From Deltaproteobacteria bacterium HGW-Deltaproteobacteria-14 (GTDB taxonomy: Bacteria; Myxococcota_A; UBA9042; PHBI01): DNA of 50,340 nucleotides. The translations under genes and the position numbers were made by a program. How positions within the stretch are numbered: position 1 is the stretch's first letter; each line of letters starts with the position of its first letter. Below are positions 7,688 through 16,526 of the stretch, piece after piece. The notes under the pieces were generated by a model. That model was not told the DNA's origin, did no database searches, and was given only the letters and a program-made list of their open reading frames with translations. The DNA lies in assembly GCA_002841945.1 (NCBI GenBank), contig PHBI01000025.1:1-50340 (forward strand), in the 5' to 3' direction.

Positions 7688-8961
7688 ACGCGCTGCGGCT
7701 GAGCTCGCTCCTCGGCGTGGCGCTGACCGCCGGTGCCGCCCAGGGCGCCGGGCCGCCGTCGACCGCGGGCCCGCCGTGCGCCCTGATCCGCGGCGTGACG
7801 CTGTCCGACGGCGCGGGTGATCGCGTCGTCGACGTCGTCGTGCGTGGCGACCGCGTCGCGGCGGTGCGGATCCTCGCCGGCGGGGAGCCGGAGCCGGGCT
7901 GTGACGTGATCGCCGGGGCTGGGAGGGTGCTGACCGCCGGGCTCGTCGACCCCTACACCCGGCTCGGGCTGGTCGAGGTCGACCTGGAAGCGCCGACCGT
8001 CGACACCGATCTTCGGGCGCCCTTTCAGGACCCGTCCGGGCAGATCCGCGCGTCCGTGCGCGCGGACCTCGCCTACAACCCGCGCTCGTCGCTCATCGGG
8101 GTCACGCGCCTCGAGGGCGTGACCTCGGCCATCAGCGTGCCGTCGGGCGGCGTCATCAGCGGGCGGTCCTTCTGGGTCGACCTCGTCGGCGCCCGGCAGG
8201 GGACCGCGATCCAGCGCGCGCCTGTTGCGATGCACGCGAGCCTCGGGCCAAGGCAAGAGTCGCGAGCATCGGCGTTTCAGACGATTGATGTTGCATTGCG
8301 GGAGGCGCGTGACTTCGCCACCCGTCAGCGGGAGTGGGCGAAGAACCAGACGCCGGGCTTTCTGACGCCGCGCCTCGACCTCGCCGCGCTGCTGCCCGTC
8401 GCCAAGGGCGAGCTGCCGCTGGTGGTGACCGTGGATCGGGCCTCGGACATCGAGGGCCTCTTGCGGATGACGGCCGGGACGCCGCTGCGCCTGGTGATCG
8501 CCGGCGGCGCCGAGGCGTGGCTCGTGCGCGACGCCCTGGCTCAGCGCAAGGTGGCGGTCATCCTCGACCCGCTGACCTATGGCCCTGGGAGCTTCGATCA
8601 GCTGGCGGCGCGCCCGGACAACGCGGCGCTGCTGCACGCGGCGGGGGTAGCGGTGATGTTCAGCACGTTTTCGAGCCACGGCGCGCGCAAGCTCCGACAG
8701 CTCGCGGGCAACGCGGTGCGCGGCGGGCTGTCACACGCGGCGGCGCTGGACGCGGTCACCCGGGTCCCGGCGGAGGTCTTCGGGCTCGCGGACCACGGCC
8801 GGGTCGCCCCGGGCGCCATCGCGGATCTGGTGCTGTGGAGCGGCGACCCGTTCGAGCTGAGCACCCGGGTCGAGGGGCTCTGGATCCACGGCCGGAGCGT
8901 GCCGCTGACGAGCCGCCAGACCGCGCTCCGAGACCGCTACCGTCACGTGCCGCCGCGGTGA
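7684..8961 (+). CDS. Second amidohydrolase-like protein, apparently lacking the metal site
   Basis: A 425-residue paralogue of the upstream protein. It starts at GTG 7684, overlapping the previous stop by 4 nt, and has a possible signal peptide (VNALRLSSLLGVALTAGAAQ) without a lipobox. The family frame is kept: ALIRGVTLSDGAGDRVVDVV at the start and EVFGLADHGRVAPGAIADLV near the end. At the place of the DxHxH motif it reads GLVDPYTRLGL, so both histidines are missing, and no later HxH or HSD motif is visible. It is therefore likely a non-catalytic partner or subunit of the first enzyme, or has a different chemistry. Bases 8215-8325 carry a cluster of codons unusual for the window (CCT, GTT, CCA, AGG, CAA, CGA, ATT, GCA, TTG). 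Confidence 0.85.
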   Translation: MNALRLSSLLGVALTAGAAQGAGPPSTAGPPCALIRGVTLSDGAGDRVVDVVVRGDRVAAVRILAGGEPEPGCDVIAGAGRVLTAGLVDPYTRLGLVEVDLEAPTVDTDLRAPFQDPSGQIRASVRADLAYNPRSSLIGVTRLEGVTSAISVPSGGVISGRSFWVDLVGARQGTAIQRAPVAMHASLGPRQESRASAFQTIDVALREARDFATRQREWAKNQTPGFLTPRLDLAALLPVAKGELPLVVTVDRASDIEGLLRMTAGTPLRLVIAGGAEAWLVRDALAQRKVAVILDPLTYGPGSFDQLAARPDNAALLHAAGVAVMFSTFSSHGARKLRQLAGNAVRGGLSHAAALDAVTRVPAEVFGLADHGRVAPGAIADLVLWSGDPFELSTRVEGLWIHGRSVPLTSRQTALRDRYRHVPPR

Positions 8962-9001
8962 GCGCCGGTCGCGCGGGCGACTCGGCGGGGTGGTGAGCGC
9001 G

Positions 9002-9030
9002 TTGACACCCCAACCGGAGGGTGGAGTAAT
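9002..9030 (+). promoter_or_regulatory. Sigma-70-like promoter for the outer-membrane lipoprotein gene
   Basis: TTGACA at 9002-9007 matches the -35 consensus exactly; a 17-bp spacer leads to AGTAAT at 9025-9030 (4 of 6 to TATAAT). It precedes the ATG at 9161 by about 130 nt. The long leader holds two CTGGCGCGCTC direct copies (near 9083 and 9111). Confidence 0.45.
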
Positions 9031-9160
9031 GCCGCTCCAAGAGGACAGCGCGGCCGCCGAGACTGGGCCTCGAGCTCGGTGCCTGGCGCGCTCGCGCCGC
9101 GCCCCGGACGCTGGCGCGCTCCTTGCTATGACGAGTCGGCGTCGCCACCCCGGAGGTCTC

Positions 9161-10021
9161 ATGTCCCCTGTCCTACCTCGCGTCGCCCTCCTCGGGATCC
9201 TCGTCGCCCCGCTGTTCGCCTCGGCGTGCGCGCCGCAGACCGTGATCCGTCGCAGCGCCTTCATCCCCGGGGCCGCCGCGCCGGCGCGCACCGGCGGCGA
9301 GCTGGCCAAGGGCGAGGTCCGGCTGGCCGGTCACCTCAACGCCATCCGAGCAAGCGACGGCGTCGTGGACATCGACGACCTCTTCACCGAGGTCGGTGAC
9401 CCCGGGGTCTTCATCCCGGACTTCCAGGTCGGCGCCAGCGCGTACTTTGGCGCCGCGCCCGGCCTCGAGCTGGGTGGCCAGGTCAGCTACGCGTCGCTCT
9501 CGTGGGCCAGCAGGAACACCGTCGGCGTGCTCGAGTTCCCACCGGGGCACGACGAGAACCTGTTCCAGTTCGGCGTCGGCCTCCGCTACAACGTGCCGAT
9601 CGAGCACCCGTCGCTGCGCCTCGGCTTCATCGGCGAGCTCAACTTCGTCGACGTCCCCGAGGCGATCTTCGTCCTCAACGGGGGCGCGTACGAGTTCCGC
9701 CGCGTCGACCACGAGAACTTCATGCTGCCGAACGTGGCGCTGCAGCTCGGCTGGGAGGGGTGGTTCGAGAACGGCTCGGTCCTGCCCTACCTGCTGCTCG
9801 GCGTGCAGCGCAGCGTGACGAACGTCGGCTTCGACGACCAGCTCATCAACCTCGACGACAACACCCTCGAGGGCTTCCTCGCCGGCTACGTGGGGCTGGG
9901 AGCGGACCTGCGGATCGAGGGCTTCGTCCTCGGGATGACCTTCTACGTGCCCTTCGAGTCGGTCGAGCGCATCGACTTCGGCCCGTCCTTCGCGGTCACC
10001 GTCGGCGGCGTGATCGATTGA
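9161..10021 (+). CDS. Putative outer-membrane beta-barrel lipoprotein
   Basis: A 286-residue protein with a lipoprotein signal (MSPVLPRVALLGILVAPLFA, SAC, Cys23). The ATG at 9161 has GGAGG 6-10 nt upstream, which decides it against the longer open frame. After the signal, alternating hydrophobic strands with aromatic ends and short polar turns continue to the C-terminus (VGLRYNVPIEHPSLRLGFIG, VALQLGWEGWF, YLLLGVQRSV, GFVLGMTFYVPF, FAVTVGGVID), the pattern of a small outer-membrane barrel. I recognise no specific family. It has its own promoter candidate and converges on the HD gene 42 bp away. Confidence 0.75.
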   Translation: MSPVLPRVALLGILVAPLFASACAPQTVIRRSAFIPGAAAPARTGGELAKGEVRLAGHLNAIRASDGVVDIDDLFTEVGDPGVFIPDFQVGASAYFGAAPGLELGGQVSYASLSWASRNTVGVLEFPPGHDENLFQFGVGLRYNVPIEHPSLRLGFIGELNFVDVPEAIFVLNGGAYEFRRVDHENFMLPNVALQLGWEGWFENGSVLPYLLLGVQRSVTNVGFDDQLINLDDNTLEGFLAGYVGLGADLRIEGFVLGMTFYVPFESVERIDFGPSFAVTVGGVID

Positions 10022-10024
10022 ATC

Positions 10025-10057
10025 CGCTCGTCCGCGGCGCCTCCGTGGAGCGGCCTC
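10025..10057. repeat. Family A repeat half-site between convergent genes
   Basis: This stretch aligns with the left arm of the family A element at 30866-30898 at most positions (shared core GCGGCGCCTC then GTGGA). It fills the 42-bp gap between two convergent stop codons and can fold with CCGCTC/GAGCGG arms, so it may act as a two-way transcription end. Confidence 0.45.
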
Positions 10058-10063
10058 TGGCCG

Positions 10064-10747
10064 TCAGTAGGCCTCGCCGATCTCGTCGCCGAGCTGGGTG
10101 AGGGTGAGGCGCAGGTACTCGGTGCGGCGCAGGGCTTCGGCGCGCCCGGCGGCGGTGTTCATCGTCGCGTGCAGGCCGAGGAGCTTCTCGAAGAAGTGGT
10201 CGATGGAGTAGGCGCGGTCGTCCCGGGACCGGCCCCGCCGCCCCCACGGATCGGCGTCGTGGAAGTAGCGCGCGCCCATCCGAGAGCCGGTCGAGACGCA
10301 GCGAAAGAGCCCGATGACGCCGAGGGCCTCGAGGCGGTCGGCGTCCTGCAGCGCCTGGCCGAGGGGGCCTTGTGGCACCGCACCACGGCTGAAGCTGTGG
10401 TCGCGGATGGCGTCGGCGATTCGTTCGATGGCTTCTGCGCCAAAGCCGTGCTCCGGTAGCCAGGAGCGCGCTTGTGCGGCGCACAATTCGCTGGCCCGGG
10501 CGCGGTCCGGCGAGTCCTTCGGGACGTTGACGATGTCGTGGAGCAGGGCGGCCGCGACCCCCTCGTCCGGGTCGATGGTGTCGGCGCCGATGCGGAGCGT
10601 CCACAGGGCGACCCGGAGCACATGGGCGAGGTCGTGGCCGGGGTCGTCGTCCATCGCGGCGTCGACCCGGGCGAGCAGGGGGCCGAGGCGGGGGTCTTCG
10701 CGCATCGCGGCGACGAGCGCCTCACGGTCGGTGGTCACGGCGTTCAT
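10064..10747 (-). CDS. HD-domain phosphohydrolase
   Basis: A 227-residue soluble protein of the HD superfamily. Metal-site motifs are in order: GHDLAHVLRVA (His38, His42), ALLHDIVNVPKDSP (His70-Asp71), IRDHSFSRG, and QDADRLEALG (Asp). The spacing and the LLHDIV..PK sequence resemble the YedJ/YpgQ-type uncharacterised HD phosphohydrolases, which act on nucleotides or related phosphoesters. The ATG overlaps the 5-oxoprolinase stop by 4 nt (ATGA), so it is translated from the same message, although no pathway link is evident. Confidence 0.88.
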   Translation of the reverse strand: MNAVTTDREALVAAMREDPRLGPLLARVDAAMDDDPGHDLAHVLRVALWTLRIGADTIDPDEGVAAALLHDIVNVPKDSPDRARASELCAAQARSWLPEHGFGAEAIERIADAIRDHSFSRGAVPQGPLGQALQDADRLEALGVIGLFRCVSTGSRMGARYFHDADPWGRRGRSRDDRAYSIDHFFEKLLGLHATMNTAAGRAEALRRTEYLRLTLTQLGDEIGEAY

Positions 10748-13700
10748 TCGGGGGGCTCCTGAGCTGGAAGGGGCGCGGGGCCGAAGCCGCCGCCGCCCGG
10801 GGTGAAGACGCGGACGCGGTCGCCCGGCGCCAGCGTGATGGGCGCGCCGGTCCACGGGCGCCAGCGCCCGCCGTCGAGCCGCTCGGCGTATCCCGGGGCG
10901 CCGGCGCCTCCACCCGCGAGGCCGGGAGCGCCGGCGGGGCGCCACGCGGCGAGGAGCGTGGCCGTCGCCGGCGTGGTGACCTCGAGCTCCCGGACGAGGC
11001 CGTCGCCGCCGCGATGCAGGCCGGCGCCGCCGCTGCCGGGGCGCAGCGCGAAGCGGCGCACCCGCAGCGGCAGGCGTGCCTCGAGCACCTCGACGTCGGT
11101 GGCCCGGGTGTTGGTCATGTGGACCTGGCGGCCGCTCGCGCCGGGGCCGGCCCGGGACGCGCCGAGGCCGCCGCCGAGGGTCTCGTAGAGCGACCACCCG
11201 GCGCCCCCGAGGGCGAGGTTGTTCATCGTGCCCGCGGAGGCCGCGCGGGCGCTCGCCGCGCGCAACAGCAGGTCGACCAGGCGCTGGGAGGTCTCGACGT
11301 TGCCGCCGACGACCGCGGCGTCGGCTGGCGGCGCCACGATCGACGGGGACGGGAGGGTGAGGCGCACCCGCTCGAGGCAGCCCTCGTTGAGCGGGACCGG
11401 CGCGGCCGCGAGGACCCGCAGCGCGTACATCACCGCGGCGCGGACGACCGCGGGCGGGGCGTTGAGGTTGCCGGGGTGGGGGCCGCCGGTCCCGCGCAGG
11501 TCGACGTGGAGCTGGCCGCCCTCGATCGTCAGCGCGAGCCGCAGCGGGATCCCGTCGAGGTCGTCGTCGGCGACGCCGTCGTCGAGCCGATCGAGGAGCG
11601 CGCCGACGGCGTCGCTGGCGACCGCGTGGAGCTCGCTCATCCAGGCGTCGATCAGCGGGGCGGGGCCAAGGCCTGCGAGGAGGCTGGCGGCGTGGGCGTT
11701 GGCGGCGATCTGGGCCTCGAGGTCCGCGATGACCGTCTCGGGCTGACGGCACCCGACGAGCAGCGGGCGGAGGTCGCGCAGGCCGCCGCCCGGGTCGATG
11801 AGCGGCACCTGGCGCAGCACGACCCCCTCGTCGGCGAGGGTCCGTGACCCCGGGGGCATCGAGCCGGGGGTGAGCCCGCCGACGTCGGCGTGGTGGCCGC
11901 GGCAGGCGACGAACCAGCGGTGACCTTGGTGCAGGACGGCGGTGGTCACGGTGAGGTCGGGGAGGTGGGAGCCGCCTGCGGCCGGGTCGTTCGACAGCCA
12001 CGCCTGGCCGGGGCCGACGTCGGGGTGACGGGCGAGCAGGTCGCGCACCGTCTCGCCCATGGCGCCGAGGTGGACCGGGATGTGGGGGGCGTTGGCGACG
12101 AGGCGGCCGGCCGCGTCGAAGATCGCACAGGAGAAGTCGAGGCGCTCCTTGATGTTGACCGAGCGGGCGAGGCGCTGGAGCACGCCGCCCGCATCCTCGG
12201 CGACCGCCTGGAAGCGGTTCTTCCAGAGCTCGACGTCGCGCGGGTAGCGGGGGTCGGCGCGGGGCGGGACGGTCGTGGCGTGGAGCGCCGCGGGGTGCTC
12301 GTCGGCGTCGCGCTCGAGGCGCAGCAGCCCGTCGGCGCGGCGTGCGCTCCAGCCGGCGGGGACGTGGACGGCGGTGGTCGGGCTCGTGATGAGGCGCGGC
12401 CCGCGGACGGTGGCCGCGCCGAGGCCCCACGGGTCGTCGTCCACCGTGACCGCGGCGGGCGCGGGGGCGGTCACGCGCACCCGGACGTTGACGACCTCGA
12501 CGGCGTGACCGGGGCGCGTGAAGCCGTAGCGGGCGCGGTGCTCGGCGTCGAAGCGGGCGAGGAGCGAGGTGGCGTCGTCGTCCGAGGTGACGGTGAGGGG
12601 CAGGGCGTGGTCGGCGCCGACGTGGCGCAGCTCGACGAGCCAGGTCGCGGCGCCGAGGCGGGGGAGGCCGGCCTCGAGCGCGGTGAGGGTCGCGCGCGCG
12701 TCCACCCAGCCCGCGGGTAGCGGCGCCCAGAGGGCGGCGACGGCGCTCTCCTCGCGGCGTGCGAGGCCCTGGCCCCAGGCGCACAGGACCGCGGCGCAGG
12801 GGTGGACGAGGACGGTGGTCAGGCCGAGGCGCTCGGCGACCGCGGCGGCGTGCTGCCCCGCAGCGCCGCCGTAGGCGACGAGCGCGTGGCGGGCCAGGTC
12901 TACCCCGCGGAAGGTGGCGATGCGGCGTATCGCTTGGGCCATCGCCTCGCGGGCGATGGTCAGAAACGCCTCCGCCGGGCCGGGCAGCGAGACGGCGCCC
13001 GGTTCGAGCGGCAGCGGGAAGGCGGCCGGATCGAGGAGGCCGGCGGCGAGGGCGGCGTCGGTAAGGGTCGGGGGGCCGCCGCGGCCGTAGCACTGGGGGC
13101 CGGGATCGGCGCCGGCCGAGGCCGGGCCGACGGTGAAGTGGAGCGCGTCGCCGGCGAGGATCGAGCCGCCGCCGGCGGCGATGGTCTCGACCTCCAGGAT
13201 CGGGCGTCGCAGGCGCACGCCGGCGACGCGGAGCTCGCCCTCCCGGCGGGGCAGCGAGCCCACGTCCACCCGGCAGACGTCGGTCGAGGTGCCGCCCATG
13301 TCGAGGCCGACGGCGTGGGCGAAGCCGGCCTGACGGGCGACCTCGGCGACGGCGAGCACGCCGCCCGCGGGGCCGGACAGCACCGCGTCGGGGGCGCGCA
13401 GGCTGTGGGCCGGGCAGAGGCTCCCGTCGGAGCGGACGGCGAGCGCGTCGGCGGGGATCGCGTCGCGGCGGATGGCCGCCTGGAGCACCGGCGTGATCGC
13501 CGCGTCGACGAGCGCCGTCTCGAGCCGGGCGAGGTAGCCGAGCTCCGGGGAGGCGCGGTGGCCGAGGGAGACGAAGGGCAGGGGCAGGGCCGCGGCGACC
13601 GCCAGCTCGTGGGCCGGGTTCTGGTGGCTGTTGACCAGGACGACGGCGGCCGCCTCGATGCCGTCGAGGTCGACACCAGCGGGGAGGACGAGGGGCTCGA

Positions 13701-14070
13701 TCTCGATCCCGTCGCGGTCGATCCGGCCGCGGATCTCGAACACGCGCGCGACGAGCGGCTGCGGCCAGGTCGCGTCGGGGTCGAAGAGGTCCGGCCGCGC
13801 CTGGTCGCCGATCCACGGCAGATCGCCGAAGCCCTCGGTCACGAAGAGCGCCGTCGGGACGGCGCGGCGCTCGAGGAGCGCGTTGGTGGCGACCGTCGTG
13901 CCGAAGGTTAGCGCGCCTTGGGCCAGCTCTCCCACCACGGCGACGTCCGACGGGACCTTGCGCACCCGGACGCGGCCGTCGTCGTCGACGACGACGACGT
14001 CGGTGAAGGTCCCTCCGCGGTCGACATGGGTCCGCACGGCGCTCCGTCCTCGACCGGTGTCCTCGGTCAC
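10744..14070 (-). CDS. 5-oxoprolinase / hydantoinase A-B fusion
   Basis: About 1,108 residues with the two halves found in ATP-dependent 5-oxoprolinases and N-methylhydantoinases. Residues 1 to about 640 are the HyuA-like part: [14 protein letters not shown] at the start, [13 protein letters not shown], and a second actin-fold phosphate loop [16 protein letters not shown]. From about 650 the HyuB-like part begins ([49 protein letters not shown]) and runs to the stop. The enzyme would open 5-oxoproline to glutamate with ATP in the gamma-glutamyl cycle; hydantoin substrates are an alternative. The first start is GTG 14070 without a ribosome site; an in-frame GTG at 14037 has GACGGAG before it and may be the true start. 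Its 5' end abuts a strong hairpin. Confidence 0.92.
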   Translation of the reverse strand: MTEDTGRGRSAVRTHVDRGGTFTDVVVVDDDGRVRVRKVPSDVAVVGELAQGALTFGTTVATNALLERRAVPTALFVTEGFGDLPWIGDQARPDLFDPDATWPQPLVARVFEIRGRIDRDGIEIEPLVLPAGVDLDGIEAAAVVLVNSHQNPAHELAVAAALPLPFVSLGHRASPELGYLARLETALVDAAITPVLQAAIRRDAIPADALAVRSDGSLCPAHSLRAPDAVLSGPAGGVLAVAEVARQAGFAHAVGLDMGGTSTDVCRVDVGSLPRREGELRVAGVRLRRPILEVETIAAGGGSILAGDALHFTVGPASAGADPGPQCYGRGGPPTLTDAALAAGLLDPAAFPLPLEPGAVSLPGPAEAFLTIAREAMAQAIRRIATFRGVDLARHALVAYGGAAGQHAAAVAERLGLTTVLVHPCAAVLCAWGQGLARREESAVAALWAPLPAGWVDARATLTALEAGLPRLGAATWLVELRHVGADHALPLTVTSDDDATSLLARFDAEHRARYGFTRPGHAVEVVNVRVRVTAPAPAAVTVDDDPWGLGAATVRGPRLITSPTTAVHVPAGWSARRADGLLRLERDADEHPAALHATTVPPRADPRYPRDVELWKNRFQAVAEDAGGVLQRLARSVNIKERLDFSCAIFDAAGRLVANAPHIPVHLGAMGETVRDLLARHPDVGPGQAWLSNDPAAGGSHLPDLTVTTAVLHQGHRWFVACRGHHADVGGLTPGSMPPGSRTLADEGVVLRQVPLIDPGGGLRDLRPLLVGCRQPETVIADLEAQIAANAHAASLLAGLGPAPLIDAWMSELHAVASDAVGALLDRLDDGVADDDLDGIPLRLALTIEGGQLHVDLRGTGGPHPGNLNAPPAVVRAAVMYALRVLAAAPVPLNEGCLERVRLTLPSPSIVAPPADAAVVGGNVETSQRLVDLLLRAASARAASAGTMNNLALGGAGWSLYETLGGGLGASRAGPGASGRQVHMTNTRATDVEVLEARLPLRVRRFALRPGSGGAGLHRGGDGLVRELEVTTPATATLLAAWRPAGAPGLAGGGAGAPGYAERLDGGRWRPWTGAPITLAPGDRVRVFTPGGGGFGPAPLPAQEPPE

Positions 14071-14077
14071 AACGCAA

Positions 14078-14138
14078 GAAGGCAGCCTCGCGGCTGCCTT
14101 CCTGGCTCTTCGCAGATGCGAGACGCGGGCCTCGCATC
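14078..14138 (-). terminator. Two tandem stem-loops between lipoprotein and oxoprolinase genes
   Basis: Hairpin 1: an exact 10-bp stem, 14078-14087 with 14092-14101, closing a GNRA-type GCGA loop on the minus strand and followed by TTGCGTT. Hairpin 2: an exact 8-bp stem, 14115-14122 with 14131-14138. They follow the lipoprotein stop and end 8 nt before the first possible oxoprolinase start. A terminator is the simplest reading, though the T-run is weak; an attenuator or start-masking structure is possible. Confidence 0.55.
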
Positions 14139-14150
14139 ACCTCACGGCGA

Positions 14151-14552
14151 TCAGTTGCCGCGCATCAGGCCCCAGTTCTGGCTGCGCTTGTTGCTTTGCA
14201 GCATGAGCTGGGACTGGTCGGCGTTGAACGACATGTTCATCATCTCGTCGGCGCCGTCGAGGGTGATCTTGATCTGGCCGTGGCGCAGCTCGTAGGTGCC
14301 GGTCGAGGTGGTCGTCGGGCACGGCGGCGCGCCGCACGGGCGGGCCTGCATCCAGCGGAAGCTGCGGTCGGCGCCGAAGGTGAAGGTGTTGCTGCCGTCC
14401 TGCCAGGTCCCGATCAGGGCCTGGTCGGGCGACATCGTCGCCACCGGAGCGACCGGCGTGGGGGCCGGCTCGTCCTTCTTGGTGTCGCTGCCGCCGCAGG
14501 CTGCGAAGGTGAGGGAGAGGGCGAGCAGGGTAAGTCCAATGAAGCGGGTCAT
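14151..14552 (-). CDS. Small lipoprotein with a lipocalin-like domain
   Basis: A 133-residue protein with a lipoprotein signal (MTRFIGLTLLALSLTFAACG, Cys19), a Lys/Asp/Pro linker, and a compact domain. ALIGTWQDGSNTFTFGADRS followed by TGTYELRHGQIKITLDGADE recalls the small lipocalin-like / META-like fold in which a GTW strand starts the barrel. The ATG at 14552 is set by GGAGGAA directly upstream; a GTG 12 nt earlier lies inside that ribosome site. Two cysteines in RPCGAPPCP may pair. Function unknown. Confidence 0.8.
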   Translation of the reverse strand: MTRFIGLTLLALSLTFAACGGSDTKKDEPAPTPVAPVATMSPDQALIGTWQDGSNTFTFGADRSFRWMQARPCGAPPCPTTTSTGTYELRHGQIKITLDGADEMMNMSFNADQSQLMLQSNKRSQNWGLMRGN

Positions 14553-14718
14553 CGATTCCTCCACAGGAGTCGTTGGCGTGAGCGGGGATGCAAGGTGACC
14601 CGACTCGGGCCACGTGCGCGGCGGGCGCGCTAGAGAACGCGCGGAAGATAGACGGCGCGTCCGGTGACGTCAACGGACGCCGGACACCGGTTGCAACCGA
14701 GGTGACGGCGTGGACGCG

Positions 14719-15480
14719 TCAGTTGCGCCGCGCCCCGGCGTCGGGCAGGTGCACGAACATGTAGCGCACGGGGTCGGTGTCATCGCCATAGATGTAGGCG
14801 GGGCCGAGGGCGTTGCCGCGCTCCTGGGCGAAGCCGCCGCCGACGCCGCCGCCGTCGAAGGACCCGCCGCGGCGGTTCTTCCAACCCGCCATGTCGTTCT
14901 GCTGCTGCTGCTCCCACTGGCCCTGGAGCAGGCGCAGGTCGCCGAGGCGCTCGGGGAGCTGCGCCGCGAGGGCGTAGAGCACGTGGCCGGCGACCTCCGC
15001 GTCGTCTTTGGCGCGGTGGGCGTTCTCGAGGTTGATGCCGAGGCGCTCGGCGGCCGCGCTCAGGCGCTTGGAGCCCTGGTTCTTGTGCAGCTCGCGGATG
15101 AAGACGAGGGGATCGATCGGGACGACCTCGGGGAGGTCGAGCCCGGCCCGGTCTAGCTCGGCGACGATGAAGGCGCGGTCGAAGGGCAGGTTGTAGGCGA
15201 CGAGGACGCGGCCCTCGAGGCGGGCGCGGACCTCCGCCGCGATCGTCGCGAAGCGGGGAGCCGTCGTGACCTGCTCGGGCTGGATCCCCGTGATGCGGAC
15301 GACCTCGTCGGGGATCTCCTGATCGGGGTTCACGAGGCTCGCGAAGCTGTCGGTGACCGCGCCGTCCTGCATGTGGATGACGGCGATCTCGATGACGCGG
15401 TCGACCTTGGGATCGAGGCCGGTGGTCTCGACATCGACCACGGCCAGCGGGCAGCCTCTCCAGGGGGAGTCGTCGTTCAT
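14719..15480 (-). CDS. DnaQ-like DEDDh 3'-5' exonuclease
   Basis: A 253-residue exonuclease of the DNA polymerase III epsilon family. Exo I is VVDVETTG (Asp16, Glu18), Exo II is AYNLPFDRAF (Asn97, Asp101), and Exo III is HRAKDDA (His155, Asp160). These residues bind two metal ions and cut single-stranded ends. The C-terminal 80 residues are low in complexity (EQQQQ, then a Gly-rich run GGGVGGG), and no polymerase alpha-binding motif is recognised, so a repair or RNA-processing role is as likely as proofreading. It is flanked by hairpins on its 5' side and may be transcribed alone. Confidence 0.88.
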   Translation of the reverse strand: MNDDSPWRGCPLAVVDVETTGLDPKVDRVIEIAVIHMQDGAVTDSFASLVNPDQEIPDEVVRITGIQPEQVTTAPRFATIAAEVRARLEGRVLVAYNLPFDRAFIVAELDRAGLDLPEVVPIDPLVFIRELHKNQGSKRLSAAAERLGINLENAHRAKDDAEVAGHVLYALAAQLPERLGDLRLLQGQWEQQQQNDMAGWKNRRGGSFDGGGVGGGFAQERGNALGPAYIYGDDTDPVRYMFVHLPDAGARRN

Positions 15481-15486
15481 CGGTGC

Positions 15487-15513
15487 CCTATAGCACTAGG
15501 ACACCTCAATCAA
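15487..15513 (-). promoter_or_regulatory. Possible extended -10 promoter of the exonuclease gene
   Basis: On the minus strand TGCTATAGG (extended -10, hexamer at 15487-15492) lies only 6 nt before the ATG, with a weak TTGATT at 15508-15513 as -35 and a short 15-bp spacer. If used, the message would be nearly leaderless. The -35 lies inside the family B inverted repeat. Confidence 0.25.
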
Positions 15514-15547
15514 AACTCGCTTCGCTGCGTTTTGATTGGGGTCCTAG
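15496..15547. repeat. Intergenic inverted repeat, family B copy 1
   Basis: A 52-bp imperfect palindrome: the outer arms CTAGGAC/GTCCTAG and the inner arms AATCAAAAC/GTTTTGATT pair around the loop TCGCTTCGCTGC. The left arm differs from the right by a 2-base insertion and one change. It is strikingly AT-rich for this DNA. A related, decayed copy is at 33507-33565. Confidence 0.65.
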
Positions 15548-15626
15548 CGAGACTGATCCGGTGGCGGAGCCAGCTCGGCCCTGGATCAATGTCCTGGGGC
15601 GCGGAGCGCAGAGGGGGGGCAACAAT

Positions 15627-15673
15627 GTTGACGTTTGTGGGGCACGGCCTGAACGACCCCTTGGCGCGTCAAC
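15627..15673 (-). terminator. Hairpin just after rsmI
   Basis: On the minus strand, 4 nt after the rsmI stop codon, GTTGACG and CGTCAAC (15667-15673 with 15627-15633) form a 7-bp outer stem, with GGGG/CCCC pairing inside. The tail ATTGTTG is only weakly U-rich, so this is a candidate end for the TPR-rsmI message. Confidence 0.45.
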
Positions 15674-15677
15674 CCCC

Positions 15678-16526
15678 TCAGTCCTCGAGACCGAGCTGGT
15701 AGACCCGGCGCTTCCTGACGCCGAGGGCGTCGGCGACGTCGGCGGCGGCGGTCTTGAGCGAGGCGCCACCTGCGCGTGCGGCCGCGAGCGCCGCGCGGAT
15801 GGCGTCGTCGTCGACCCCCCGCGCCTCGGCCACGATGATGATCACCGCCTCGCCGCGCACGGCGTCGGCGTCGGCGGCGATCGCGGCCGCGACCGCCGCC
15901 GGGGCCCCGCGATAGAACGTCTCATGGGTCTTGGTCAGCTCGCGGCCGACGACGAGCTGAGAGAACGTCGGGACGGTCGCGGCCAGGGCGCACACCGTCG
16001 GGAGATCGCGCGCCGGCACATAGAACGCGTGTGTGCCCGGTGGGAGGCCGCTCAGCAGCGTCGTCAGCGCGCCGCGCGCCTTGGGGAGGAAGCCACCGAA
16101 GGTGAAGCCGGTGGCGCCCACGCCGCTCGCGCTGATGGCGGTGGTCAGGGCGCTGGCTCCGGGGATCGGGACCACCGGGAAGCCGGCGGCGGTGACCTCG
16201 CGGACCAAGCGCTGGCCCGGATCGCTGACCCCCGGGGTGCCCGCGTCGCTGACGAGCGCCAAGCGCTCGCCCGCCTCAAGCAGGGCGATCGCCCCGGCGG
16301 CGCTCCGGGCCTCGGTGTGGGCGTCGTGGCGCAGCAGCGGCGCCCGCACCCCGTGGTGGTCGCACAACACGCGCGTGACGCGGGTGTCCTCGCACAGGAT
16401 ACGGTCGACCGAGCGCAGCACCCGGATCGCCCGCAGCGTGATGTCGTCGAGGTTCCCGATGGGCGTCGCGACGACGTAGAGGGTCCCCGGCCGACCCAGG
16501 TCGACCGGGGGATCCGGCGTCGTCAC
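15678..16526 (-). CDS. rsmI: 16S rRNA C1402 2'-O-methyltransferase RsmI
   Basis: RsmI methylates the ribose of C1402 in 16S rRNA and fine-tunes the P site. The 282-residue protein shows the family signature: GTLYVVATPIGNLDDITLRA near residues 14-33, CEDTRVTRVLCDHHG, the SAM-binding LVSDAGTPGVSDPGQRLVRE, PIPGASALTTAISASG, and TFGGFLPKARG. The C-terminal helix-turn part (ASLKTAAADVADALGVRKRR) is also typical. The start GTG at 16526 overlaps the stop of the giant TPR gene by 4 nt, so the two are translationally coupled. Confidence 0.95.
   Translation of the reverse strand: MTTPDPPVDLGRPGTLYVVATPIGNLDDITLRAIRVLRSVDRILCEDTRVTRVLCDHHGVRAPLLRHDAHTEARSAAGAIALLEAGERLALVSDAGTPGVSDPGQRLVREVTAAGFPVVPIPGASALTTAISASGVGATGFTFGGFLPKARGALTTLLSGLPPGTHAFYVPARDLPTVCALAATVPTFSQLVVGRELTKTHETFYRGAPAAVAAAIAADADAVRGEAVIIIVAEARGVDDDAIRAALAAARAGGASLKTAAADVADALGVRKRRVYQLGLED

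Noticed and set aside
10064..14140. A 1,358-codon frame on the minus strand running through both HD and oxoprolinase genes
   Set aside because: Only its last 227 codons code (the HD gene). The rest is an Arg/Pro-rich shadow of the 5-oxoprolinase frame.
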